Positions 31,986-43,176 of a stretch of 64,000 nucleotides of DNA are shown piece after piece. Within the stretch, counting starts at the first letter, position 1; every line of letters starts with the position of its first letter. The position numbers and the translations under genes were made by a program. This DNA is from Rebecca billardiae RCC1528. Taxonomy: Eukaryota; Haptophyta. The notes below the pieces were generated by a model. The model did not search any database. It was not told the origin of the DNA and saw only the letters and a program-made list of their open reading frames with translations. The stretch lies in NCBI GenBank assembly GCA_965240325.2, contig OZ251241.1, positions 248,001 to 312,000 of the forward strand, given 5' to 3'.

Positions 31986-34138
31986 ATGAACCACCTGCCG
32001 CGCGTGCCCACCGGCGTGCGGCAGAGCTCGGCATCGCGCGACACCACCGAGCTGCTGCTGGCCACGGACAATGAGCCGGGCGCCGAGCGCGACGCGATGG
32101 GCGGCGGCGGCGGCGGCGCGTCCAACGGCGCGCCCCACGGCGGCGGCGGCGCCGACGGGCGCGAGCCGCCGGCGGAGCACTTTGCGCTCGAGGCGGAGGT
32201 GAATCGGGAGCAGTGGGAGGTGATGGCGGACCTCGACCTCTTCTTCACGCGCGTATACGGCTACTACCGCGAGCGCGGGCTGCGGTGCATCCTGCTGTCG
32301 CGCACGATGTCGCTGCTCATGCTGCTCTTCACGCTGCTCGCGTCGTACGCGGTGGCCGAGCTGGTGAACTGGCACGACCTGCTGTACGAGTGCAACGACG
32401 AGACGAGCTGCCTGCAGGCGCGCGCCGCGCCGCGCCGCGCCGCCGCGCGGCCGCGGCCGCGCGCGCGCGCGCGCGACTCGGCCGCGCGCCCAGCTGATCG
32501 CAGCGCGGCCGCCGCCTCGCCCCGCGCGCAGGTGACGCTGCTGCGGCCGGAGCGCTCGGGCCCGTCCTTCTTCATGAGCGTGTACGTCCTCCTCTTCTCG
32601 GTGTACCTCGTGTGGCAGCTCACGCACCTCGTCACCGAGGCGCGCTGCCTGCTCGAGATCCGCGCCTTCTACGAGCACAAGCTCGGCCTGGACGACGAGG
32701 CGCTGCAGGCGGTGGGCTGGGACGAGGTGGTGCGCAGGCTGGTGCGGCACCAGGCGAACTCGAAGTTCTGCATCGTCAAGGCGGCGCTCGACCCGCTCGA
32801 CGTCGCGATGCGCGTGATGCGCAAGGAGAACTGGCTGGTGGCTCTGCTCGACGCGCGGCTGCTGCCGCTGCAGCTGCAGCTGCCGCTGCTCGGCAGCCGC
32901 ACGCTGCTCACGAAGACGCTCGAGTGGAACCTGTACACCGTGCTCGTGCGCGCGCGCGCGCGCGCGCGCGCAGGGCGCGCGCCGCGAGGAGCACGCGCAG
33001 GCGCGCGCCGTCGCGCGCGCGCGCTCATCCCCGCCCGCGCCGCGCCGCGCGCCGCGCCCGCGCCGCGCCCGCGCCGCGCCCGCGCCGCGCCCGCGCGCAG
33101 CTGGACGGCATGTACGACCAGCGCTTCCGCGTGCGGCGCGCGTTCGTGACGGACGTGGGCGCGCTGCAGCGGCGGTTCGTGATCGCGGGCGCGCTCAACT
33201 TCGCGCTGCTCCCCTTCATCGCGCTCTTCATGGCCGTGTTCTTCTTCCTCAAGCACGCGGAGGAGTTCCACCGCCACCCGGGCTCGATCGGCGCGCGCTC
33301 CTACTCCCCGCACGCGCTCTGGCTGTTCCGCGAGTACAACGAGCTGCCGCACGTGTTCGAGGCGCGGATCGACGCGTCGTACGCCCACGCGCAGAAGTAC
33401 GTCGACGCGTTCCCCGCGCGCGAGACGGCGATCGTCGCGCGGCTGTTCACGTTTGTGTTTGGCGCGTTTGCGGCCGCGGCGCTGCTGCTCTCCGTGCTCA
33501 ACCAGGACGTGCTGATCCACTACCGCTGGCCGAGGCACGAGGGCGGGCCGAACCTGCTGTGGTACCTCGCGCTCTTCTCGACCGCGCTCGCCGTCTCGCG
33601 CTCGTACGGCGCCGAGCCCCCCGCCGGCTCCGCCGAGCACCTGCTGCGCCGCGCGGCGACGTGCACGCACTACCTGCCGCCCGCGTGGCACGGGCGCGCA
33701 CACCTGCGCTCGGTGTACGCCGCCTTCTGCGCGCTCTTCGAGTACAAGCTGCTGCTCTTCCTCGCGGAGGTGGCGTCGTGCGTGTTCACGCCGTACACGC
33801 TCGCGTTCGCGCTGCCGCGCGCCGCGCCCGCCATCGTCGACTTCGTCGCGCGGCACACGGTGCACGTCGAGGGCATTGGCGACGTGTGCGCGCACGCGAC
33901 GCTCACGCCGCAGCCCGCACCCGGCGCGGCGCACGCCGACGGCGGCGGCGGCGGCGCGCGCGCTGAGGGCGTGGGCAAGGTGGAGGCGTCGCTGCTCTCG
34001 TTCGCGGCGCACCACCCCACGTGGCACTCGCACTCGGCGGACGCGCTGCTCGCGCAGCTCGGCGCGCCCGCGCTGCAAGCGCAGCCGCCGGGCGCGGCGG
34101 CGCCGCCGCCGCTGCCGAGCGCCGCCGCCGCCGCGCAC

Positions 34139-34178
<40 letters not shown>

Positions 34179-35002
34179 GCGCCGCGCCCGTGTCCTCGGG
34201 CAGCTGCGCCATCTCCGCGTCCAACCTCGTGCTCGCGCAGCTCGAGGGGCACGCCGCGCACGCCGCGGCCGCGTGCGGCGGCTCGCGGCTGCTGCGCGGC
34301 TCCCTGAGCGCCGAGCCGTCACACAGCTCGTCTGTGCTCGCGCCCGGCTGCGCCGGAGGCTGGCTCGGCGGCGCGGCGGCGCCGCTCGCGTTCCCCACGC
34401 CGCCCGGCGCCGTGTGCGCCACGCGCGCGGGCTGTACGCCGTGCGCGCCGTGCGGCAGCGCCGGCCTGCGCACGTCGACGCAGCAGCTGCGCGCCGTGCG
34501 CGAGGCGGACGGCTGCGCGGACGAAGAGCCCGCCTCGCCCGCGCACCACCCGCAGCGTGACGCGCCGCCCGCCGCGCCGCACCCGGCCGAGGGCGTCGAG
34601 GGCGCGGCGCCGGCGCTGGCGGCGCCCGGCGCGAGCGTGCCCTCGCCGCTCGGCGCTGAGCTGGCGGCCTCGGCGGCCGCGGCCGCCGAGGGCACGCTGC
34701 CGCCCGCGCGCGCCGCGGCGGCCAGCGCGGCGGGCGCGCCGCCGCTGCCGCCCGCGCCGCTGCACTCGTCGATCGGTGATCTCGCCGCGCTTGCGGGCGC
34801 GGCTTCGGCTGTGGGTGGCGGCCTCGTCGCGCCGCTCCCCGGGCTGCCCGCCGAGGCGTCGGTCGAGCTCTCCGAGCTGGCCGCGCTCACGGGCGAGCTG
34901 GGCGAGGCCGGGCTGGCGGCCGGCGCCGCCTCGCGCCGCGGGCTGCTGATGACGCAGGTGTTGTTCGCGCACCTCGACCAGCAGCAGGCGGCGTCGCGCT
35001 AG
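31986..35002 (+). CDS. ATG9: Autophagy-related protein 9 (lipid scramblase)
   Basis: Multispanning phospholipid scramblase on vesicles that seed the autophagosome membrane. Three exons (31986-32417, 32532-32945, 33101-35002) join in frame to 915 residues. The family core is clear: EVMADLDLFFTRVYGYY, several transmembrane segments, KTLEWNLY, then REYNELPHVFEARIDASY, a transmembrane stretch, NQDVL, THYLPPAWHG, EYKLLLFLAEVASCVFTPY and HVEGIGDVCAHATL. The last roughly 270 residues are Ala/Gly/Ser-rich and disordered, as in many ATG9 tails. The first intron begins GCGCGC rather than GT and is a 114-nt multiple of three without stops, so it could be read through as 38 Arg/Ala-rich residues; excision fits the family better. 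The second intron (155 nt, GTGCGC...GCAG) is required to restore frame. Confidence 0.93.
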
Positions 35003-35257
35003 GCCTGTAACTGCCTGTAGGGGTATGCATGGGGCGGGGCACGGGGCGGCGCGGCGGGGCGGGCGCCCGGCGAGCAGAATAAGTCCGTATCCTATACGGC
35101 GACCACAGTAAAGAAATCGCGATTTTAGCCGTATACTACGTATGAACGAATCGTCTCGAGCGCGCAGTGTCAGTCACTTCAGACTTTTCTTCTCGTCAGG
35201 CCTGTCTCAGGCCCTCAGCAGTGGCCTCAGTCACTCACAGTCTCACTCTCACTAGTC

Positions 35258-36610
35258 TCAGGGGCGAGAGTGCCGGCCCGTTGCGGTGCCCGGTCGTGCG
35301 TGCGAGTCCGCGGACGCGCCGACGCCGCTCGCCCCCTGTGGGCTGTGCGCGGGCCCGGGGCGGCGCGAAATCCGGGCGCATTTGAGCTTGCACGCCGAGC
35401 ACGAGTCGAGCAGCCAGCGCTGCGCACACAGCACCTGCAGATAGAGCGCGCTGTCGCGCCGGTACAGGCAGGCCGCGCGCGCGCTCGTGACGAGGTCGGA
35501 CGCGTGGAAGCGCGACGCCGGCGGGATGCCGTGCACCGGGCGGCAGTGCGCGGCGCCGCTGCGGTCCTCGGCGAAGCCCCTCGGCCCGGCGCCGCACATC
35601 AGCGCGGCGGGCACGTCGACGATGCTGAACCCGTTGTGCCCCAGCCGGCCCAGCCGCTTGGATGCCGCGCGCGCCGCGCCCGCACCAGGCGGCGCGCCCG
35701 CCGCGAGCCGACGCTTGGCCCCGGCGCCGGGGCGCGGCAGGACGCGCTGCGAGGATCGGCGCACGGCCGAGCGCGCCGGCGCGACGAGCCCGATGCTCTT
35801 CGCCGCCGCGCCCGCCGCGCTCACCAGCGCCTCGACCGACTGCGTGTCGAGCTCGCCCGTGAGCGCCGCGCGCACGCTCTCCTGGTATGCGTGCAGGGGA
35901 ACGAACTTGAGCGTCGGGCTCGCGCTCTTGCGCGCCTTGAGGAGGCACTGCTCGATGGTGGGCGTGGTCTGCGGCAGCACGTAGTCGAGTAGGCCGCCCG
36001 CCTTCGCGCCCCGCGCCCGCTTCGCGCCGCCGCCGCCGCCGCCCTGGCGCGCGCGCGCAGTCGCCGCGAGCGCGCTCACAAACGTGCGATACGAGAAGAG
36101 GCCGCGCCGCAGGCTGGTCTCGTTGCCCACCGTGGCGGCGAGCTCGGGCCACTCGGCGGGCGAGGGGCCGACCCGCGCCGTGCGCAGGAACGCGTCGAGG
36201 ATGCGCGCGTCCGGCTCTCGCACGAGCATGAGGCACTGCCAGCCAGGCTGGTTGCACAGCTCGTCACACACGGGCAGGTCGCTCGCTGAGATCGAGTGGT
36301 CGTCCTCGCGCTCGAACACCTTGGTGCGGTACGCCTGCAGCCGATCGTCCGCGTTGAGCGCCACGCCGTGCGACGCGCCCCACACCATCGACGTGTTGTA
36401 CCGGCCCCCGAGGCGCAGCAACGTCGCGGTCGCAGCGGCGGCCGCCGCGCCGGGCGCGCCGATCAGCGCCACCTTGTTGAGCCGGTCGATCACGGCGACC
36501 TCGGCGTTCGCCGTGCCCTCGAGGAGCTCGTGTGCGGGGCACGTGCGCGCGGGCGTGCGCGGTGAGGCCCCGGCCAGCGCGACGGCCAGCGCACACGCGG
36601 TCGAGAGCAT
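35258..36610 (-). CDS. Secreted or Golgi sulfotransferase-like protein
   Basis: Intronless, 450 residues. The N-terminal LSTACALAVALAGASP is a likely signal peptide or anchor. A segment KVALIGAPGAAAAAATATLL (46-65) sits where sulfotransferases have the 5'-phosphosulfate loop. MLVREPDARILDAFL (128-142) resembles the 3'-phosphate motif (RxPxxRxxSAF) of the carbohydrate sulfotransferase families. A later LPQTTPTIEQC also recalls that family. The C-terminal part has a Cys cluster (DSCSACKLKC). Resemblance is by eye only and the P-loop-like segment is poorly conserved, so the substrate cannot be named; transfer of sulfate to a surface glycan is the best inference. The ATG at 36610 precedes the signal sequence; an in-frame ATG at 36679 is possible. 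Confidence 0.5.
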   Translation of the reverse strand: MLSTACALAVALAGASPRTPARTCPAHELLEGTANAEVAVIDRLNKVALIGAPGAAAAAATATLLRLGGRYNTSMVWGASHGVALNADDRLQAYRTKVFEREDDHSISASDLPVCDELCNQPGWQCLMLVREPDARILDAFLRTARVGPSPAEWPELAATVGNETSLRRGLFSYRTFVSALAATARARQGGGGGGAKRARGAKAGGLLDYVLPQTTPTIEQCLLKARKSASPTLKFVPLHAYQESVRAALTGELDTQSVEALVSAAGAAAKSIGLVAPARSAVRRSSQRVLPRPGAGAKRRLAAGAPPGAGAARAASKRLGRLGHNGFSIVDVPAALMCGAGPRGFAEDRSGAAHCRPVHGIPPASRFHASDLVTSARAACLYRRDSALYLQVLCAQRWLLDSCSACKLKCARISRRPGPAHSPQGASGVGASADSHARPGTATGRHSRP

Positions 36611-36810
36611 CTGGAAGCGCAGCGCACCAAGGTCCAAGGGCCGCCAAACGGGACCACGGTGCCCGCGCCCAGCTCGCATAGACGCATACAGCTTTTCTGC
36701 GCGGCGCGGCGCCGCCTCGTCGCCAATTATTCGGTTTTGTGCATGCGCTGGGAAATCTTGGTCGAGTGCGTGCGCAGGCCAGCCCACGCGACCGCGTCCG
36801 CGTCGTCAGC
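36611..36810. promoter_or_regulatory. Short divergent promoter region, sulfotransferase-like/RsmH fusion
   Basis: 200 bp between opposite start codons. A short AT-rich patch (CCAATTATTCGGTTTTG) at about 36722-36738 could be the core promoter. No other element is evident. Confidence 0.35.
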
Positions 36811-37351
36811 ATGGCACCCGACGACGACAGGGCCGAGCGCAAGCATCGCAAGGAGAAGAAGCGCGCGCGCGAGAAGGCGCACGAGCATCAGGGCGGCGCG
36901 GCGCCCCCCGCAGGCGTCGACGAGCGGCCATCCTCCGCGCGCGGCGCGCCCGAGCCGCAGGAGATGTGGCAGGTGCGGCTGCGCGGCCTGCCGTTCAGCG
37001 CAACGGCGGAGGACGTGCGCGCATTCCTTGAGCCCAAGCTGCACATGGCGGACGCGGCGATCCTCGTGGCGAAGAAGAACGTCAAGGTATCGCGCCTCAA
37101 GCCAGGCGAGCTGCGCCCGGGCGAGGCCACCGTGAGCCTGCGCACGACGCGCTCCGCGGCCATGCGCGCAGCTGAGCTGAACAAGGCGGAGCTGAGCGGC
37201 CGCTGGATCGAGGTCGAGGTGGCCGAGGCGGCGGAGGCGGCGTCCGTGATGCCACCGGCGCGCTCGGCTGGGCCACGGGCGCATGGCGTGGACGGCGCGG
37301 CCCCAGGCCGGCATGGCGGTGCGGCCAGCGGCGCGGCCAGTGGCGGCGGCA

Positions 37352-37386
<35 letters not shown>

Positions 37387-38796
37387 CAGGACGCAGACGA
37401 CGACGGCAGCAACGAGATCTTCATCAAGTACCTGCCGCCATGGACGACGGAGGAGCAGCTGGCCGAGCTCTTCGCCGAGTGCGGCGAGATGACCGGCCCG
37501 CCGACGCTCATGAAGGACAGCGCCACCGGCAAGTGCAAGGGCGTCGGCTGGATCACGTTTGCGAGCGCGGCCGGGCGGCGCGCCGCGCTCGCGTGGAATG
37601 GGAGCGAGTTTGGAGGCCGCCACCTGGACATCAGCAAGGCGAAGGTGCGCCCGGGCGCGCCGAAGGGGACGGTGCAGGCGCCGGGCACGCACACGCCCGC
37701 GCTGCTCGCCGACGTGCTGCGCGAGCTCATCGTCGACCCGGACGGCGTGTACGTGGACGCCACGTTTGGGCGCGGCGGGCACACGCGCGCGATGCTGGCG
37801 CGGCTCTCGGCGCGCGGCCGGCTGCACGCGTTCGACCTGGACCCCGACGCGATCGCGGCAGGGCGCGCGCTCGAGGCGGCGGACCCGCGCTTCCGCATCC
37901 ACCACGCGCCGTTCAGCACGATGGCCTCCGCGCTCGCGCACGAGCCGCGCCTCAGCGGCGTGCTGATGGACATCGGCATCTCGTCGCCGCAGCTCGACGA
38001 GGCGGCGCGCGGCTTCCGGCCCGAGCAGGACGGCCCGCTCGACCTGCGCTTCGACCTGCACAGCGGCGTGCCCGCGTGGCAGTTCCTGCGCACGGTGCCG
38101 CGCGACGAGCTCGTGCGCATCCTGCGCAGCTACGGCGAGGAGGACCGCATCGCCGCGCGGCGCATCGCCGACGCGATCGTGCTCGCGCGCGACGCGGGCA
38201 CGCTGCCCACGCGCACGCGCGACTTTGCAGAGCTGGTCCGCCGCACCAAGGGGCGCGAGTACCAGGCGATGCACCCGGCCAAGCCGACGTTCCAGGCGCT
38301 CCGCATCCACCTCAACGACGAGCTCGGCGAGCTGCGCCGCGGCCTCGGCGCCGCGCTCGAGGTGCTGCGCGAGGGCGCGCGCGTGGGCGTGATCTCGTGG
38401 AAGCACCTCGAGTGCCGCGCGCTCGTCGACTTTGTGCGCATGCACGAGCTCGCGCGCGAGGAGCTGCCGCTGCTGCAGTGGGCGCGCGGCGCGCACGCCG
38501 AGGCGGTGCGCGCGCTGCCCACGCGCGCGGCCGTGGTGATGGACGAGCCCGTGCGGCCGAGCGCCGAGGAGCTGCGCGTCAACTCGCGCGCGCGCTCGGC
38601 GGTGCTGCACCTGCTGCGCCGCCAGTCGGGCGTGCGCGTCGCCGAGCTCGAGCGCACGCTGTACCCGCTGTGCGGCTGGGGCGAGCTCCCGGCGCACGAC
38701 GAGGCGGAGGGCGGCGAAGGCCATGGCGTGGCACCGCGTCAGGCTGAGGACGGGAGGAAGAAGAAGAAGTCCAAGAAGGTGGCGGCTCCCGGCTGA
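36811..38796 (+). CDS. RRM-RRM-RsmH fusion: rRNA cytosine N4-methyltransferase with two RNA-recognition motifs
   Basis: Intronless, 661 residues. The N-terminus is Lys/Arg/Glu-rich (to about 25). RRM1 spans about 53-140 (WQVRLRGLPFSATAEDV). A Gly linker (178-191) leads to RRM2 (203-280) with RNP2 IFIKYLPP and RNP1 GKCKGVGWITF. Residues 293-640 are a complete RsmH/MraW domain: HTPALLADVL, SAM-binding DATFGRGGHT, FDLDPDA, MDIGISSPQLDEAARGF, and HPAKPTFQALRIHLNDEL. The tail is Lys-rich. RsmH methylates N4 of C1402 (E. coli numbering) in small-subunit rRNA of bacteria, mitochondria and plastids. Only the RsmH half is usual (about 310 residues); the RRMs should add RNA specificity. No transit peptide is visible from the first ATG, which is odd for an organelle enzyme. 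A non-ATG in-frame upstream extension to 36739 would add 24 residues. Confidence 0.92.
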
Positions 38797-39075
38797 CGAG
38801 CATGCTGCGAATCTGGACCGTGTGTGACAGACGGGCTCATCGGCTGGTCAGTGCACGACTGAGCAGTGAGCTGCTGTCTGCGACTCACCGCGACGACCGG
38901 ACGGCCGTGACTGACGTCCGGCACCGTGACTGGCAGGCGCCCCGCCCCGCCAACGATGAATGATGAGCGCGGAAAAAAGTCGTCGTCGTCTCCGGGCGGC
39001 GCGCGAAGATAGTGATCTGCTGCGGGCCAAAACGCAAAAATACGTGCGAGGAATCATAGCTGTTGTGCCAAAACG

Positions 39076-39087
39076 CAAAATGCAAAA
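39076..39087 (-). terminator. RNA polymerase III terminators of tRNA-Pro
   Basis: On the minus strand a run of four T starts 4 nt past the tRNA 3' end (39084-39087), with a second T4 at about 39077-39080, the simple signal that stops RNA polymerase III. Confidence 0.7.
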
Positions 39088-39090
39088 CAG

Positions 39091-39162
39091 GGGACAGCCG
39101 AGACTCGAACTCGGGACCTGCTGTACCCGAAACAGCAATCATACCACCTAGACCACTATCCC
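39091..39162 (-). tRNA. tRNA-Pro, anticodon CGG
   Basis: 72 nt on the minus strand fold as a standard cloverleaf. The acceptor stem is GGGATAG with CTGTCCC, the anticodon stem GCTGT/ACAGC closes the loop TTCGGGT (anticodon CGG, reading CCG), and the T-arm is CCGAG-TTCGAGT-CTCGG. The D-arm (GGTCTAGGTGGTATGAT) is of the tRNA-Pro type. No intron and no encoded CCA. CCG is a favoured proline codon in this GC-rich genome. Confidence 0.95.
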
Positions 39163-40081
39163 AAGTCTTTTTTACTCAGTGTTCGAAAACGCGTATAAGT
39201 ACATGTGGTAGTAAAAAGTGACCGGTGGGCGAGGGACATGCTGTACAGTAGCTGACTTGTAACCGAGCACGAGCATGAGCTCTACGAGGCGAGGCAGAAG
39301 CGGTGTGGGTGCTTTATGGTGGGCGTAAGAGCGTACGACCTACCCGTGCGCCGCCCATGGCGTGACTATCATAGCTACCCGACGGCGAGGACGGACTGGT
39401 CACTCACCGTGGGTGTGCGCCGGCCGCACCGGCAAGGCGGCGCTCCCGAACCGCAACTGAGAGGATTCCGCGACCTTTCCGACTGAAAGGAAGCCAGGGC
39501 GAAGCGGTTTGGGTAGGGGTATCCGCCGAAGCGCATCGATGCCTCGAGAAGGATGAGTCATCTATTCTTTGGTGGGCACAGTTACATGAGGAGGATTCTG
39601 GAACGATGCAATTGTCGGCAACGTCAAAGGCATATATTGGCAGGGTCTGATCTCTGATCCATCTTCAATCTGGCTTGTGCGAATTTAACCTGAGCACCGA
39701 GATTGTGTTCTCGAAACCTACTATATATTGGCAATACAAAGAATAGTTGATATATATATATATATCACGCGCATATGATTACTTTTGTGGGAGAAATCTA
39801 TATACGTTAATATATAGTTTTTAGGGTACTAATGTATTTGACGATCATTGATTATCGAGCATATTCAGTTCGAACCGGTGCGAAATGCTTCCCGATGTTT
39901 GTGAGAACATTGCCATCAAGTAAAAAGGTAAGTAAGTACCTGCCGGTAGGTAGTTGATGACCACAACTTCGCAAACATCACACGCGCAATCTGACCAACC
40001 TGGTCCCGCCGCTCGGGACGTCCCGCATTCCCACCCAGCAAGCCGGCCTGCGTTCGGGCCGTACACCCTCCCAGTGACACG
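39163..40081. other. Intergenic region with AT-rich segment
   Basis: No gene seen. From about 39540 to 39950 the base composition is clearly more AT-rich than in the rest of the window, with a short TA run near 39750. No snRNA, 5S rRNA or other known RNA was recognised, although a non-coding RNA could sit here. Confidence 0.4.
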
Positions 40082-42943
40082 ATGCTCGCGTCGCGAGCGT
40101 CGGAGCGCACGAACATTGATCTGCGCGCGCCCTCAGAGGACGCGACCGAAGACCTCGAGACCGCCTTCTCGTCCAGCAGCTTCACGCCCGACAGCGATGA
40201 CGGGCTGTGGGACATGCAGCTGCCGCACGACTTCGACCAGGACATCGAGACCCTGCCCGCGCTGAAGCGCACGTGGCGGGGCGCGTTCGTTGACATCGTC
40301 ATCGAGCGCGCCTACCGCTACGACGTGTTCCTGCCCAACCTCGGCTCGAGCATGAGCCGTGTCTTCTATGTGACCGCGATCTTCAACGCGCTCACGTTCA
40401 TCCCGCTCACGTTCGATACGAGCTTCGCCGACCCGACGTGGGCGACGGGGTGGGTTGCAAACCTCGTCATCATGAGCACGCTCATCGGCTTCGGCCAGTG
40501 CTTCCGCTCCAAGACCTTCTGCCACGTGCCCATGCGCCTGATGGAGCCGGTCGCGACCGCGCTGCTGATCGTGCTCGCGCTCTTCCTGCGCTGGCACCAG
40601 CTGCTCGTGCCCTCGGTCGCATGCGCGTCGAACTCGACGCTGATGCTCCGGCTCGGCGCGTTCATGGTGTTCGTCTCCGCCTTTGTCAACCTCACCGTCC
40701 CCGCCTTCCTCACCGTCGCCGTCGTCTCCGTCTCGCTCGCCGCCGCGCTCGACATGTCCTTCCCCGACGCGGCGGGCTGGTGCCCGCTCAACCTGGCCAA
40801 CCTGTGCCTGCTCGCGGTGGGCGCGACGGTGTGCCGGTACCACCTGGCCGACTCGTCGCGTGCGGCGTGGGCCTTCAAGCGCTCCGTCATCACCGCGCAG
40901 CACGCGCGCAAGACCACGCTCGTCGAGTTTGAGCGCGCGCGCGCCGAGCGGTACCGCGAGCAGCGCAGAGAGCGGGTGCGCGCGCGCCGCGGCGGCGCGC
41001 ACCCTACGCAAAGACTCCGCCACCGCGCCCTAGGTTGCGCGCGCGCGCACGGTCTGAGAGGCGGGCGAGCGAGGCCGGCGAGGCACGCGGAGTCTCGGCT
41101 TGGCCTTCGCCGCCGCACCGTCGTGGCTCCACGCGCGCACCACCGCTCGCTCACGCTCGGCGCGCGCACTGCGCGCCCCTGCGCCGCCGCACCGCTCGCC
41201 CGCGCGCCGCCTCGCGCGCCGCGCGGCTCCGCAGGAGATGGCCAAGAAGGTGGAGCTGGCGGAGGAGGGCAAGGCGGCGCGCTCGCGCCTGATCCGCACG
41301 GTGATGCACGACCTGCGCTCGCCGCTGCTCTCCATCCTCAACGTGACCAAGATGCTCATCGGCCTCGACAGCGCGACCACGCTCGCCGAGAAGAACGTGA
41401 GCGAGGGCATCGACGCGCTGTGCGCGTGCACCACGCTCATGGAGTGCATCGTCTCCGACATGCTCGACTTCGAGCGGATCGACTCGGGGCGGCTCGTGCT
41501 GATGCACCGGCCGTTCACGCTGGCCAAGCTGCTCGGCGACACGTACGCCACCTTCGACGGGCTCGCCCGCGAGAAGGGCATCCGGCTGATCCACGCCGAG
41601 CTGGACGAGCAGCTCGCGCACACCGAGTACATGGGCGACAAGTGGCGGCTGCAGCAGTGCCTCAACAACGGCGTGTCCAACGCGCTCAAGTTCACCGACC
41701 GCGGCGGGCACGTGCAGTTCCGCGTGTGGCTCGCCGAGGAGAACGTGCCCACGCACGTCGGGCTGAGCCGCATTCACATCGCCATCGCCGACAGCGGCAT
41801 CGGCCTGTCGGCGAGCGAGCTGAAGGCGATCAACTCTGGCAAGGTGTTCACGCAGGTGGGGCGCGGCCAGCTGCAGGGGAAGGGCGGCACCGGCCTGGGC
41901 ATCTCGATCACGCAGTCGATCCTCGCGATGCACAACGACTCGGAGCTGGTCGTCAAGTCCGACGGCGAGGGCCAGGGCACCTCCTTCGAGATCACGCTCT
42001 ACCTCGAGGTCGCCGAGCCCGACAAGGTGCCCACGCAGAACGCGGTCGTCGCCGAGAGCGCGGACAAGTCGCTGCTGCAGCACGAGATGCGGCGCGAGGT
42101 GTCGCGCGCGAGCCCGAGCACGATCCGCATGCACTTCAAGGCCGCCGCCTCCGAGCAGGCGGACGTGGGCCAGCTCCTCGCCCTGCCGGACGAGGAGACG
42201 GCCGAGCTCACGCCCGCGGCGCTCGGCTTGCATCCGTCGCCGTCGGCCGAGCTCGAGCTGCCGCCCAGCTTCTGCTGCCTGCACGTGGAGGTGTGTCGCG
42301 CGCGCGCGGCCGCACGCGCACATGCGCACGCAGCGCGCCTGGCCGCGCGCCGCTGCCCAGCTGCTCGCGGCGCCTCGCGTGTGCCCCTGGCTCACACGCG
42401 CGTGCGCGCGCCCTCCGCTCCGCGCGTGCCGGCGGCGCTGCGCCGAGCAGGACGACACCTTCCTGCAGATGACGATGCCGCACGCCACGTTCATCCGCGC
42501 CGACTGCCGCTGGGAGACGGCGGACAACGGCGTGGTCGCGCTCGAGATGGTGGCCAACCGGCAGAACGCCGGGCTGCCGCCGTACGAGATCATCGTGATG
42601 GACAATCAGGTACGCGCGCGCGCGCGCCGCGTGGCGCGCTGACGTGGCGGCGGCGCTCAGCCCTCGTGTGCCCTCTCTCTCCCTCGCGCGCGCGTGCGTG
42701 CAGATGCCGCGGATGAACGGCTGCGCGACCGTGCGCGAGCTGCGTGCGCGCGGGTACACCGGCATCATCATCGGCATGACGGGCGACCCGATCGGCTCGC
42801 CCGAGCGCGGCGAGTTCGAGGCGGCGGGGCTGAGCGCGTGCGTCGAGAAGGACACCTCCGGCACCGACTACATCGTGCAGGTGATCCGCTCGTTCCGGCG
42901 GCCACCGAAGAGTTGCATCAGCTTCGGCGGCGCGGCCGGTTGA
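40082..42943 (+). CDS. Membrane hybrid histidine kinase with C-terminal receiver domain
   Basis: Four exons (40082-40975, 41235-42290, 42451-42609, 42704-42943) join in phase 0 to 782 residues. The N-terminal 300 residues hold about six transmembrane segments and no recognised sensor fold. The kinase core has H-box MHDLRSPL (His323), N-box CLNNGVSNALKF, G1 DSGIGL (about 484-489) and G2 GKGGTGLG (about 513-520). After a variable linker comes a receiver domain: acidic pair from HVEDD (651-652), phospho-acceptor Asp701 in IIVMDNQMPRMNG, conserved Thr in IIGMTG, and Lys in VEKD. The introns split the receiver exactly at its acidic pair and just after the acceptor Asp. All residues for ATP binding, autophosphorylation and intramolecular phosphotransfer are present. 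Signal and output are unknown. Confidence 0.92.
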
Positions 42944-43176
42944 CCGCGGCCGCGTGGCCGCGTCGGACCGCGCGCGCGATAGAAGCCGATATTGTTGCGA
43001 TCAGTGTCATCGTCATCAGCGGAAATGATTCTGATCGGCCGCAGCAGTGCCGTGTCGGACGTGCCGACTAGCTCAAGCTGTGCGGATGCGCCAGCCCCCG
43101 CGCGCGTCACTTGTCGTCTAGATATCGTCGTCGTCTTTTTTTTTTTACTCACGCTCATACAGAGTATCGGCCAGCA

